A stretch of DNA of 64,000 bases from Aldehydirespirator sp965221215. GTDB lineage: Bacteria; Actinomycetota; Acidimicrobiia; Acidimicrobiales; Aldehydirespiratoraceae. The position numbers were made by a program, and so were the translations under genes. The notes below the pieces were generated by a model. The model had not been told where the DNA came from. It saw only the letters and a list, made by a program, of their open reading frames with translations, and did no database searches. This document shows, one piece after another, positions 16,028 through 24,453 of this stretch. Position 1 is the first letter of the stretch. Each line of letters begins with the position of its first letter. Where the stretch lies: positions 2,170,001-2,234,000 of the forward strand of contig OZ244872.1 in NCBI GenBank assembly GCA_965221215.1. The letters are read 5' to 3'.

Positions 16028-17025
16028 GCGCCGCCGACGGGTCCGGTCAACTCGCTGACGGCTGGGGCGAAGCCTCCGCCTGGCCCACCGAACGGATCCA
16101 GGCCGGCGACTGGAGCGCCGTCGCATGGAGATCGCCGCGACTCGCTGACGCCGCCTCGGCGTTCGCTTCGCACCGCGACCTTGCAGAAATGCAGAGAGAG
16201 AGAGAGAGAGAGAGAGAGTCCGAGTCAACAAGACCGGACCGACGCTCAGCACCGGATACCACCGAGCAGAGCGGGGACGGTGATGGTTCACGCCACCCTT
16301 CAGACGCTCTACGCCGACTATCGCAGGGTCGGAAGCCCCCGAGCCGCTGCGAGCTTCTAGCGGTTCACGCGACCGGACAGACGATGCGCGACGACTACAA
16401 CAAGCAACCCGCCAGCGGCTCCGAGCCGTTCCCCGTGCTCCAATCCAAGGGGGCAGACGGGCAGCAACGGATCGAAGCCGAGCCCGACGCGTGGTGGGAG
16501 TGGAAGCGGCCCGGCAAACCGCCGATTCTGGCGAAGGCCGGACACCTGCTGGTGACTATGGGGCAGAACACTTCGGCGGCTCGGCTCATGGCGGTCGCAT
16601 CTGATGAGCGCTACGTCGGGCAGGGATGGATGCCCGTCACTGGATTGGACGCGGCCGAGGCGAAGGCTGCCGCAGTCTTCCTGAACGCCACACCCGGACG
16701 CTTGATGGCAATGCGGAATCCGGGCAAGTCACTGGTCTTCCCGTTCTACAACCCCGCGGCCTGGGCTGCGGTGCCTATCCCCGATCTGTCCGACTACCGC
16801 ATCATCAAGTCGCTCGCTGCTAGCTGGGAGGCAACCCGCTCCGAGGTCGTGCCCCAGTTCCGTGACGGCTATACCAGCATCCGCCGCCGCTGGGACAAAG
16901 CCGTCTGCGCCGCCCTCGGCTGGGACATCGACGACATCACGGAACTGGGAGAACTGCTCGCACGCGAGCCGCGCGTCAGGGGAGTCGCTTACGGGCAGTG
17001 GAAGGCATTGCCCCAGCCGGCCTAG
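15954..17025 (+). pseudogene. Out-of-frame C-terminal (target-recognition) part of the R-M gene
   Basis: In a different frame from the upstream part, the sequence reads on without a stop from TRIVSLDRFPRDETDTDRLF to a TAG at 17025, about 355 codons. It contains DWSAVAWRSPRLADAASAF, AGHLLVTMGQNTSAARLMAV and GWMPVTGLDAAEAKAAAVF, typical of the recognition region of these enzymes. An (AG)13 run lies inside it. The stretch 16219-16380 after that run has poor codon quality in this frame, while pieces in the other two frames look more protein-like, so a second frame disturbance is possible. If both tracts were in frame, the full protein would be about 1,760 residues. Confidence 0.75.
16193..16218 (+). 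repeat. (AG)13 dinucleotide repeat in the R-M gene
   Basis: Thirteen AG units encode an Arg-Glu run. With 13 units the downstream frame is open to 17025. By my reading 12 units would end at the TAG near 16360, and 14 units at the TGA near 16291. The tract could therefore act as a second on/off switch. Confidence 0.9.
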
Positions 17026-17159
17026 AACGGCTCCACGTCCGCCCCCTCTGCCAGCCTGGCCGCGGTGATCACAGCCGGATACGACAAGGCGTCCGACGAC
17101 CGCACGTTCATCCGCTGACCGCCAGGGGCAACGGGGCCAGCGGCGGGGCCCCGGCGGCC
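17026..17159 (+). other. Short tail between the R-M gene and the right repeat
   Basis: After the TAG at 17025 the same frame stays open to a TGA at 17116-17118 and reads protein-like residues ending AGYDKASDDRTFIR. It may be the remnant of a longer R-M C-terminus or of another cargo gene. The rest is GC-rich spacer. Confidence 0.3.
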
Positions 17160-17239
17160 GGGGCGAGGAGGAGCAGCCCCGGCGGCCCCGGGCCCGGCCG
17201 GTAGCATCGGCGCCGTGACGACCGTGCCCCCCGACAGCG
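17160..17239 (+). repeat. Right imperfect direct repeat flanking the R-M gene
   Basis: The blocks GGGGCGAGGAGGAG, a GGCGG spacer, GCCGGTAGCATCG, GTGAC and CCGACAGC occur in the same order as at 11407-11492. The second half is the start of the trpC-like gene. The pair brackets 5.67 kb containing the R-M gene. Confidence 0.75.
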
Positions 17240-18009
17240 CCGAGAGCACCGAGGGCGAGGCTGCCTCGGGCTCGAGCCTGCCGGCCAGCGGCGTCGGGTT
17301 CGAGTTCAAGCAGGCATTGCTGGCCGAGGGCCTGTCGGTGATCGCCGAGGTCAAGCGGCGCTCGCCGTCGGCGGGCATATTGAATGCCGGCGCCGACGCG
17401 GCCGAGGTCGCCTGCCGGTACCGCGACGGCGGCGCCGCCTGCCTGTCGGTGCTGACCGACGGCCCTCGCTTCGGAGGGTCACCCGAGGACCTCAAGCGGG
17501 CCCGGGCCGCGACCGGCATTCCCGTGCTCCGCAAGGACTTCCTCACGACCCTTGAGCACATACGCGAGTCGAGCGCCATGGGCGCCGACGCCATGCTGGT
17601 GATCGTCGACGACGTGGACCCCCCGCTGCTGCGCCCCATGCACGAACTGGCCCGCGAGCTGGGCCTCGACGTCCTGACCGAGATCCGCAACGAGCCCGAA
17701 CTGGAGCTAGCCGTCGACGCCGGGGCCTACATGATCGCGGTGAACCAGCGCAGCCAGCCCAAGGCGACCAGATTCACCGTCAACTTCAACAAGGCGGTCG
17801 AGATGGGCCCGCGGTTCGCTGAGCTCGGCGACGGGATCGTCTCGGTGGCTGCGTCGGGGATCGGTGTCGAGGGCGGGACCACCATGGCGGAGATCGCCGG
17901 CGCCGGATACGACGCCGCCCTCATCGGCGAGGCGCTGATCACCGCATCCGACCCGACCGCCCGGCTGAGCGAGCTGTTAGCCGACGCCGCCCGGGCCGTT
18001 CGTCGCTGA
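17215..18009 (+). CDS. trpC: Divergent indole-3-glycerol-phosphate synthase-like protein
   Basis: The 264-residue protein has a TrpC-type (beta/alpha)8 barrel with AEVKRRSPSAG near 44, PVLRKDF near 103 and TEIRNEPELE near 155. Those blocks carry the residues used to bind and close the carboxyphenylaminodeoxyribulose phosphate substrate in tryptophan synthesis. Two active-site blocks deviate: IGVNxRDL is IAVNQRSQ, and the usual AESG(I/V) is AASGI, so a conserved Glu is Ala. The N-terminal helix region is short and non-conserved. The GTG start lies in the flanking direct repeat, so the 5' end may have been rebuilt. No other trp genes are nearby; it could be a paralogue with another role. Confidence 0.65.
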   Translation: MTTVPPDSAESTEGEAASGSSLPASGVGFEFKQALLAEGLSVIAEVKRRSPSAGILNAGADAAEVACRYRDGGAACLSVLTDGPRFGGSPEDLKRARAATGIPVLRKDFLTTLEHIRESSAMGADAMLVIVDDVDPPLLRPMHELARELGLDVLTEIRNEPELELAVDAGAYMIAVNQRSQPKATRFTVNFNKAVEMGPRFAELGDGIVSVAASGIGVEGGTTMAEIAGAGYDAALIGEALITASDPTARLSELLADAARAVRR

Positions 18010-18020
18010 GCGGCGGCGCT

Positions 18021-18083
18021 ATTTATGCGGACTTTGGGCGTTTATGTATGAATCGGACATAAAGGCAGAAACTCCGCATAAAT
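18021..18083. repeat. AT-rich imperfect 27-bp inverted repeat
   Basis: The arms 18021-18047 and 18057-18083 match at 23 of 27 positions around a 9-base loop. The outer ends are ATTTATGCGGA and its complement. The repeat lies between the convergent ends of trpC and rpsJ, where a bidirectional terminator is expected, but it is AT-rich with no U-run, unlike a standard terminator. It could instead be a small mobile or recombination element. Confidence 0.8.
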
Positions 18084-18169
18084 CAAACTGGGCTCGCGGT
18101 ATGGACCGGCGGGGCTGAGGCTAGCCGCAGGGGTTCGACCGTCCACAGAACTGCCGTCCCGCAGGGAAC

Positions 18170-18490
18170 CTAGGCCTGTTGGACCTTCAGTTCTATGTCT
18201 ACGCCGGCGGGGACTTCTAGGCGCTGGAGGGTGTCCACCGTCTTCTTGGACGGCTCGAGGATGTCGAGCAGCCGCTTGTGGATGTGCATCTCGAAGTGCT
18301 CGCGGGAGTCCTTGTCCTTGAACGGCGACCTCACCACCGTGTAGCGATGCTTCTCGGTGGGCAGCGGCACCGGTCCGCTGAAGTCGGCCTGGGTCCGCTT
18401 GACCGTCTCGACGATCTTCTTGGTGGACTGGTCGAGGATCTCGTGGTCGTAGGCCTTGAGCCTGATCCGGACCTTGTGCTTGGCCGCCAC
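18170..18490 (-). CDS. rpsJ: 30S ribosomal protein S10 (NusE)
   Basis: This 106-residue protein contains IRLKAYDHEILDQSTKKIVE and ends VPAGVDIELKVQQA. S10 sits in the 30S head and, as NusE, links transcription antitermination to translation through NusG. It starts with GTG 18 bases after the tuf stop, so it is the last gene of the str part. The gene that should follow, rplC, has been displaced to 9300. Confidence 0.96.
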   Translation of the reverse strand: MAAKHKVRIRLKAYDHEILDQSTKKIVETVKRTQADFSGPVPLPTEKHRYTVVRSPFKDKDSREHFEMHIHKRLLDILEPSKKTVDTLQRLEVPAGVDIELKVQQA

Positions 18491-18508
18491 CGCGAGACCC
18501 CCGTGCCG

Positions 18509-19696
<1,188 letters not shown>

Positions 19697-19736
19697 GGGT
19701 GTTTCCTCTTGTGGTCGGTTGGTTGAGGACTTCGGA

Positions 19737-21821
19737 TCACTCGCCGCGAACGCGAGCGACGATCTCTGTCTGGACGCCCGCCGGGGTGGGCTGGTACGAG
19801 TCGAACTGCATCGTGTACGTCGCTCGCCCCTGCGTGCGTGATCGAAGGTCGGTACTGTATCCGAACATCTCCGCAAGCGGCACCTGCGCGCCGATCACCT
19901 GATTGGCGCCCCGCCGCTCGGTGCCGCGCACCTGGCCGCGGCGCGCGTTGAGGTCGCCGACCACATCGCCGAGGTAGTCGTCGGGGGTGACGATCTCCAC
20001 CGACATCACCGGCTCGAGCAGCACCGGCTTAGCCCGCGGCGCCACCTCGCGGAACCAGCCGCCGCCCGCGATCTTGAACGCCATCTCCGAGGAATCCACG
20101 TCGTGGGTGCGCCCGTCGGTGAGGGTGACCTTCACGTCCACCGTGGGGAAGCCGGCCAGCACGCCGTTGCTCATGGCCTCGCGGATGCCCTCGTCGACCG
20201 GCTTGATGAACTCGCGGGGAATGGCCCCGGCCCGGATGGTGCTCTCGAAGGCGTACTGGCCGCCCGGGTTGGGCTCGATGGTGGCGGTGACCACCGCGAA
20301 CTGGCCCGAGCCGCCCGTCTGCTTCTTGTGCACGAAGGTGTGGCCGGCCACCGCCGCGGCCAGCGTCTCGCGGTAGGCGACCTGGGGCTTGCCCACGTTG
20401 GCCTGCACGTTGAACTCCCGCATCATGCGGTCCACCAGCACCTCAAGGTGGAGCTCGCCCATGCCGGCGATGATGGTCTGGGCGGTGTCGGCGTCGGTGC
20501 GCACCCTGAAGGTCGGATCCTCCTCCGACAGGGCGGTCAGGGCCTTGGACATCTTGTCCTGATCGGCCTTCGACCTCGGCTCCACCGCCACATCGATCAC
20601 CGGGTCGGGAAAGTCGAGGTCCTCCAGGGCGATGGGATGGGCCGGATCGCACAGCGTGTCGCCGGTGCGGCAGTCCTTGAGGCCGATGGCTGCGGCGATG
20701 TCACCCGCCGCCGCCGATTCCAGATCGACTCGGTCGTTGGCGTGCATCTCGAGGATGCGACCGATCCGCTCGGTGCGCCCAGTGCGGGAGTTGAGCACCT
20801 GGGCGCCCTTGGCCAGCGTGCCGCTGTAGACGCGGAAGTAGGTGAGCTTGCCCACATGGGGATCGGTGGCGATCTTGAAGGCCAGCGCGGCCAGCGGCTC
20901 GGAGTCGTCGGCCGACCGGGAGGCCTCGGCGCCCGAGCGGGGCTCGACGCCGGTCACCGCAGCCACGTCGCTGGGCGCCGGCAGGTAGTCGACTACCGCG
21001 TCGAGCAGGGCCTGCACGCCCTTGTTCTTGAAGGCCGAGCCGTTGAGCACCGGCACCAGGCCGCCGCTGATGGTCCCGGCCCGGATGGCGGCGGAGATCT
21101 CGGCGGGGCTGATTTCTTCGTCCTCGAGGAACTTCTCGAGCAGGGTCTCGTCGTAGTCGGAAAGGGTCTCGAGCAGGTCGTGGCGGTAGAGCTCGGCCTC
21201 CTCGGCCATGTCGTCGGGAACGTCGGTCTCGGTCCAGGTCACGCCGAGGTCCTCGCCCGACCAGATGCGGGCTCTCATGCGCACCAGGTCGACGATGCCC
21301 CGGTAGTCGGACTCGGCGCCGATGGGGAGCTGCACCACCGCCAGCCGCTCGGTCAGGCGCTCGGAGATCGAGTCGAGCACCGCGTGGAAGTCGGCCCCGG
21401 TGCGGTCCATCTTGTTGACGAAGCAGAGCCGGGGGACGCCGTAGCGGTCGGCCTGGCGCCACACCGTCTCGGTCTGGGGCTCCACCCCGGCCACGCCGTC
21501 GAACACGGCCACCGCGCCGTCGAGCACCCGCAGCGAGCGCTCCACCTCCACCGTGAAGTCCACGTGGCCCGGCGTGTCGATGATGTTGATCCGGTGGTCG
21601 CGCCAGATGCAGTGGGTGGCCGCCGAGGTGATGGTGATGCCCCGCTCCTGCTCCTGAGCCATCCAGTCCATGGTGGCCGCGCCGTCGTGGACCTCGCCGA
21701 TCTTGTAGTTGCGGCCCGTGTAGTAGAGGATCCGCTCGGTGGTGGTGGTCTTGCCCGCGTCGATGTGGGCCATGATCCCGATGTTCCGGGTCGCAGACAG
21801 GGGGTGTCGTTCTGCGGGCAT
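19737..21821 (-). CDS. fusA: Elongation factor G
   Basis: This 694-residue translocation GTPase has AHIDAGKTTTTER near 17, RGITITSAAT, DTPGHVDF near 85 and NKMD near 138, followed by domains II-V including HVDSSEMAFKIAGGGWF-type sequence near the end. The start at MPAERHPLSATRN (21821) fits the family length. Normally it directly follows rpsG. Here about 2.6 kb of toxin-antitoxin and mobile-element remnants intervene, so it should have its own promoter in the 184-bp stretch 21822-22005, where I found no clear boxes. Confidence 0.97.
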   Translation of the reverse strand: MPAERHPLSATRNIGIMAHIDAGKTTTTERILYYTGRNYKIGEVHDGAATMDWMAQEQERGITITSAATHCIWRDHRINIIDTPGHVDFTVEVERSLRVLDGAVAVFDGVAGVEPQTETVWRQADRYGVPRLCFVNKMDRTGADFHAVLDSISERLTERLAVVQLPIGAESDYRGIVDLVRMRARIWSGEDLGVTWTETDVPDDMAEEAELYRHDLLETLSDYDETLLEKFLEDEEISPAEISAAIRAGTISGGLVPVLNGSAFKNKGVQALLDAVVDYLPAPSDVAAVTGVEPRSGAEASRSADDSEPLAALAFKIATDPHVGKLTYFRVYSGTLAKGAQVLNSRTGRTERIGRILEMHANDRVDLESAAAGDIAAAIGLKDCRTGDTLCDPAHPIALEDLDFPDPVIDVAVEPRSKADQDKMSKALTALSEEDPTFRVRTDADTAQTIIAGMGELHLEVLVDRMMREFNVQANVGKPQVAYRETLAAAVAGHTFVHKKQTGGSGQFAVVTATIEPNPGGQYAFESTIRAGAIPREFIKPVDEGIREAMSNGVLAGFPTVDVKVTLTDGRTHDVDSSEMAFKIAGGGWFREVAPRAKPVLLEPVMSVEIVTPDDYLGDVVGDLNARRGQVRGTERRGANQVIGAQVPLAEMFGYSTDLRSRTQGRATYTMQFDSYQPTPAGVQTEIVARVRGE

Positions 21822-22005
21822 TGCGGGCTTCCTGAGGTGATTCGGGACCGGCGTGGGTGCGGGTCGGCCTGTTGCGGGCTGCGGCGTCGACGTGACCCGA
21901 GTCGCCTCACGAGCGCCAACAAACCGGAACCGGGCCCCAAGGCCCGGCCGCAAGCCATTCTACGCACCCGCGATGCCATTCGCGCGCCACCCCTTCGCGC
22001 CATAT

Positions 22006-22475
22006 TCACGGTTCCAGCGTGTTCAGGGCCCTAGCGCCGCGGCGGGAACTATGGGATGCCGTCGTCTTCACGAGCGATGCGGCGCCCATGAACTCGGGCG
22101 CCTCGGGCAGCCGACGGGGGCCGACTCGCAGGACTCCGGTGGCGATGGACGGGTCGCACAGGAAGCGTTTGGGCCGAGAGCGCATGGCCTGTTTCGCGGC
22201 GGGCCGGAACCCCCACGGCCAGCAGTCCTCACGAAGGAACACTCTCTCGAACGCATCGAGGAACGCGGGCAGCGTCTTGCGGTCCAGCTGGGAGGCCTGC
22301 TCGCCCGCGGCGATGTCGCGAGCCAGTGCGCTCACCGACGCCGAGGTCCCGATGTTGCGGGCGAATGACCGCAGCACCAGCCGAGCGGTGTCGACGCTGC
22401 GATACGGCGCGGAGTCGGCACCCAATTTATTGGGTGCTCGCCACCCAATAAATTGGGGGGCGAGCACCAGCTCTG
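22006..22475 (-). pseudogene. Remnant of an AAA/DUF4143-type ATPase
   Basis: The reading frame contains LVLRSFARNIGTSASVSALA and then LPAFLDAFERVFLREDCWPW and RPKRFLCDPSIATGVLRVG, which resemble the C-terminal DUF4143 domain of prokaryotic AAA ATPases. The N-terminal ATPase part is absent: upstream the frame runs through a palindrome and into the toxin-antitoxin unit. I read it as a truncated remnant carried in with the neighbouring modules. The family match is from memory of its pattern. Confidence 0.55.
22419..22468. repeat. Compound palindrome next to TA module 1
   Basis: A 36-bp near-perfect palindrome (22433-22468, ends GGTGCTCGCC and GGCGAGCACC, core CCCAATAAATTGGG) overlaps a second palindromic 18-mer CACCCAATTTATTGGGTG (22419-22436). 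A related half, CAAATTGGGTGG, lies at the same place behind module 2 (about 23537). It could be a protein-binding or recombination site, or a transcription terminator for the module. Confidence 0.8.
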
Positions 22476-22478
22476 TGT

Positions 22479-22853
22479 TCAGCCGGAAGCGCAGCTCAAC
22501 GTTTCGGCCATCGGATCGGTGACCGCGCAATCGTCACCGCGAACCGCGCTGACCTGCAAGACGAGACCTTCGTGACGTAGCAGGCAGGCGATGACCTCAA
22601 GCAGGTCACTGGCACGCGAATCGCCGTCTGGACCGAACATATGTGTCACGCTCTCCGCCGACCTGCCCGCCATCACGCCGAGCTTCTCGAATCCGACAGT
22701 AACGATGACGTAGTCGCGCAGTGACCTCTTGGCGATCCCGACCTCGCCAGCAAGCAGGTGCTCCAACCCACCGGTCAGGAGATACCCCCGAAATTCAGGA
22801 TCGCGGCGGGCCCGGGCATGCACAGTCTTCTTATGGTCAAGGGTCAGCGCCAT
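22479..22853 (-). CDS. HigA-like antitoxin, module 1
   Basis: This 124-residue protein has a helix-turn-helix-like centre (RDYVIVTVGFEKLGVMAGRS, then ESVTHMFGPDG) followed by LLEVIACLLRHEGLVLQVSA, the pattern of addiction-module antidote proteins that pair with RelE/HigB-type toxins. It starts one base after the toxin stop, giving the toxin-first order typical of higBA. It is paralogous to 23571-23945. It should bind the toxin and repress its own promoter. Confidence 0.75.
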   Translation of the reverse strand: MALTLDHKKTVHARARRDPEFRGYLLTGGLEHLLAGEVGIAKRSLRDYVIVTVGFEKLGVMAGRSAESVTHMFGPDGDSRASDLLEVIACLLRHEGLVLQVSAVRGDDCAVTDPMAETLSCASG

Positions 22854-22854
22854 G

Positions 22855-23184
22855 TCAGACCTCCTCGCGCTTGCGGCGCTTGTAGTCGCGCCAGAGTTCA
22901 CGGGCCCTCTCGATGTCCTGCTGCTGACGGGCCTTCGTGCTTCCTGCGAGCAGGATGACCAACGCGTCCCCGTCCCGGCCGAGGTAGATCCTGTAGCCGG
23001 GGCCGAAGTGTAGTCGATGCTCCAACAGCCCACCGCCGAGACCCTTGAGGTTCGACAGGTTCCCGGCCGCGATGCGGTCAAGGACACTCTCGACCCGATA
23101 GGCCACCGCCGAATCCAGCCCGTCGTACCACCGGCGAAACGGACTGCGCCCCCGGCTGTCGACATACTCGCGGATCTCAACCAC
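22855..23184 (-). CDS. RelE/HigB-like toxin, module 1
   Basis: This 109-residue protein contains RRWYDGLDSAVAYRV, GLGGGLLEHRLHFGPGYRIY and LVILLAGSTKARQQQDIERA, the signature of the phage-derived Gp49/HigB-like addiction-module killer family in the RelE/ParE superfamily, whose members cleave ribosome-bound mRNA. The GTG start is set by comparison with module 2, whose toxin has the same length. By my count 87 of 109 residues are identical between the two toxins. Confidence 0.82.
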   Translation of the reverse strand: MVEIREYVDSRGRSPFRRWYDGLDSAVAYRVESVLDRIAAGNLSNLKGLGGGLLEHRLHFGPGYRIYLGRDGDALVILLAGSTKARQQQDIERARELWRDYKRRKREEV

Positions 23185-23206
23185 ACACCGACCGTACCAG
23201 CTCTAG

Positions 23207-23431
23207 CTATTTTTCAATCATTCTCAATATAATCTCATATATTTTACTGCTGTATGATTTGTGGGGTGAGGGCTGCTGGAGCCTGTGGCATCTGAACCCA
23301 CAATGCGGGCATCTCAGCCGCCTCAGCGTTGACTCGACGCTGGCCGCAAGGCGCGCCGCGGTGTCTTCGAGCACCTCCAGCACCCGAATCTGCGGCAAAT
23401 GCAGCCGCACCGACACAACATCGCAAGCCAT
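23207..23431 (-). pseudogene. N-terminal fragment of an ISL3-like transposase
   Basis: The 74-codon frame starts with a good ribosome site (AGGAGGG) and reads VRLHLPQIRVLEVLEDTAAR, then RLRCPHCGFRCHRL, like the zinc-binding N-terminus of ISL3-type transposases. After about residue 50 the sequence turns into unrelated AT-rich DNA and stops. The catalytic domain is missing, so the element is dead. It was clipped where TA module 1's upstream region begins. Confidence 0.6.
23215..23224 (-). promoter_or_regulatory. Conserved upstream block of TA module 1
   Basis: CAATCATTCT (plus-strand reading) lies 31 bases upstream of the toxin GTG. The identical 10-mer is at the same distance before the module 2 toxin (24307-24316), although the sequence around it has diverged. 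That makes it a good candidate operator or promoter element for antitoxin autoregulation. Confidence 0.5.
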
Positions 23432-23485
23432 CGAGGCCCTCCTGGATCGTGATCATGTCAATCACCGATCCCAGCAGGGCCTCGA
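23431..23485. repeat. Inverted repeat in front of the transposase fragment
   Basis: TCGAGGCCCTCCTGGATCG (from 23431) pairs with the complement of a block ending AGCAGGGCCTCGA (to 23485). A diverged third copy, GAAGCCCTGCTGGGATCGGT, lies at about 24389. The sequence probably belongs to the ISL3-like element's end or leader. Confidence 0.65.
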
Positions 23486-23570
23486 CCCCTCAACGGGGAC
23501 CCTCAACCACCCCGCTCCCCACGTTTCCGCGCAGGCTCAACAAATTGGGTGGTAGGCGGCAACTCTGTGT

Positions 23571-23945
23571 TCAGCCGGCAGCGCTGCTCAACGCTTCGGC
23601 CATCGGATCGACGGCCGTACGATCGTCACCGCGAACCGCGCTGACCTGCAAGACGAGACCTTCGTGGCGCAGCAGGCAGGCGAGGACCTCGAACAGATCG
23701 CCAGCGCTCGGGGCACCCTCCGGGCCGAACATGTAGGTCACGCTCTCCGCCGCCCTGCCCGTCATCACACCGAGTTCCTCGAACCCGACAGTCACGATGA
23801 TGTAGTCGCGCAGGGACATCTTGGCGACCCCGACCTCACCGCTGAGCAACGATTCAACTTCCCCCGCCAGGACGCATTCCCGGAACTCTGGATCTCGGCG
23901 CAGCCGGTCTTGCACAGTCTCACGAAAATCGTGAGTGAGCTCCAT
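23571..23945 (-). CDS. HigA-like antitoxin, module 2
   Basis: This 124-residue paralogue of the module 1 antitoxin shares SLRDYIIVTVGFEELGVM and FEVLACLLRHEGLVLQVSAV. The N-terminal 30 residues differ more than the rest. It starts one base after the toxin stop, exactly as in module 1; the ATG at 23945 was chosen for that reason. It probably neutralises the adjacent toxin, and cross-reaction with module 1 is possible. Confidence 0.75.
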   Translation of the reverse strand: MELTHDFRETVQDRLRRDPEFRECVLAGEVESLLSGEVGVAKMSLRDYIIVTVGFEELGVMTGRAAESVTYMFGPEGAPSAGDLFEVLACLLRHEGLVLQVSAVRGDDRTAVDPMAEALSSAAG

Positions 23946-23946
23946 G

Positions 23947-24276
23947 TCAGACCTCCCGGCTCTTTCGGTGCCTGTACTCTCGCCAGAGTTCACGGGCCCT
24001 CTCGATGTCCTGCTGCTGACGGGCCTTCGTGCCTCCTGCGAGCAGGATCACCAACGACTCCCCGTCCCGGCCGAGGTAGATCCTGTAGCCGGGGCCGCAG
24101 TGTAGTCGATGCTCCAACAGCCCCCCGCCGAGACCCTTGAGGTTCGACACGTTCCCGGCCGCGATACGCAGGAGGGCCTGCCTGACCCGGTTGGCTGCAA
24201 CCGGATCGAGCCCGTCATACCATTGGCGAAATATGTTGCGGCCACGGCTGTCGACATACTCGCGGATCTCGGCCAC
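23947..24276 (-). CDS. RelE/HigB-like toxin, module 2
   Basis: This 109-residue protein is about 80% identical to the module 1 toxin and keeps GLGGGLLEHRLH, GPGYRIYLGRDG and TKARQQQDIERARELW. Changes cluster in residues 14-40 (for example NIFRQWYDGLDPVAANRV), a region that could set antitoxin specificity. The GTG at 24276 matches the module 1 start; the open frame continues 11 codons upstream without a good ribosome site. Confidence 0.82.
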   Translation of the reverse strand: MAEIREYVDSRGRNIFRQWYDGLDPVAANRVRQALLRIAAGNVSNLKGLGGGLLEHRLHCGPGYRIYLGRDGESLVILLAGGTKARQQQDIERARELWREYRHRKSREV

Positions 24277-24306
24277 GCCCCGACCGTACCCGCTCTTGGT
24301 CTCTTG

Positions 24307-24316
24307 CAATCATTCT
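24307..24316 (-). promoter_or_regulatory. Conserved upstream block of TA module 2
   Basis: The same CAATCATTCT as at 23215-23224 occurs, again 31 bases before the toxin start. Further short matches (GGTACGGTCGG) lie between it and the start in both modules. Confidence 0.5.
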
Positions 24317-24453
24317 TATTGGATATCGCTGAGACTAGCGGAGCCTTCACGGTCTTGTCGGATGTGAGGGGTCCGTTTGCAGTGGACGAAGCCCTGCTGG
24401 GATCGGTGCTCGTCGGACGCTTCGGTCGCTGACCGATCTCGGTAGCGGCGCGT

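Noticed and set aside
23431..23485. Inverted repeat considered as the start of a CRISPR array or integron site
   Set aside because: There is only one inverted pair and one diverged copy, without regular spacers. It is explained better as the leader or end of the dead ISL3-like element.
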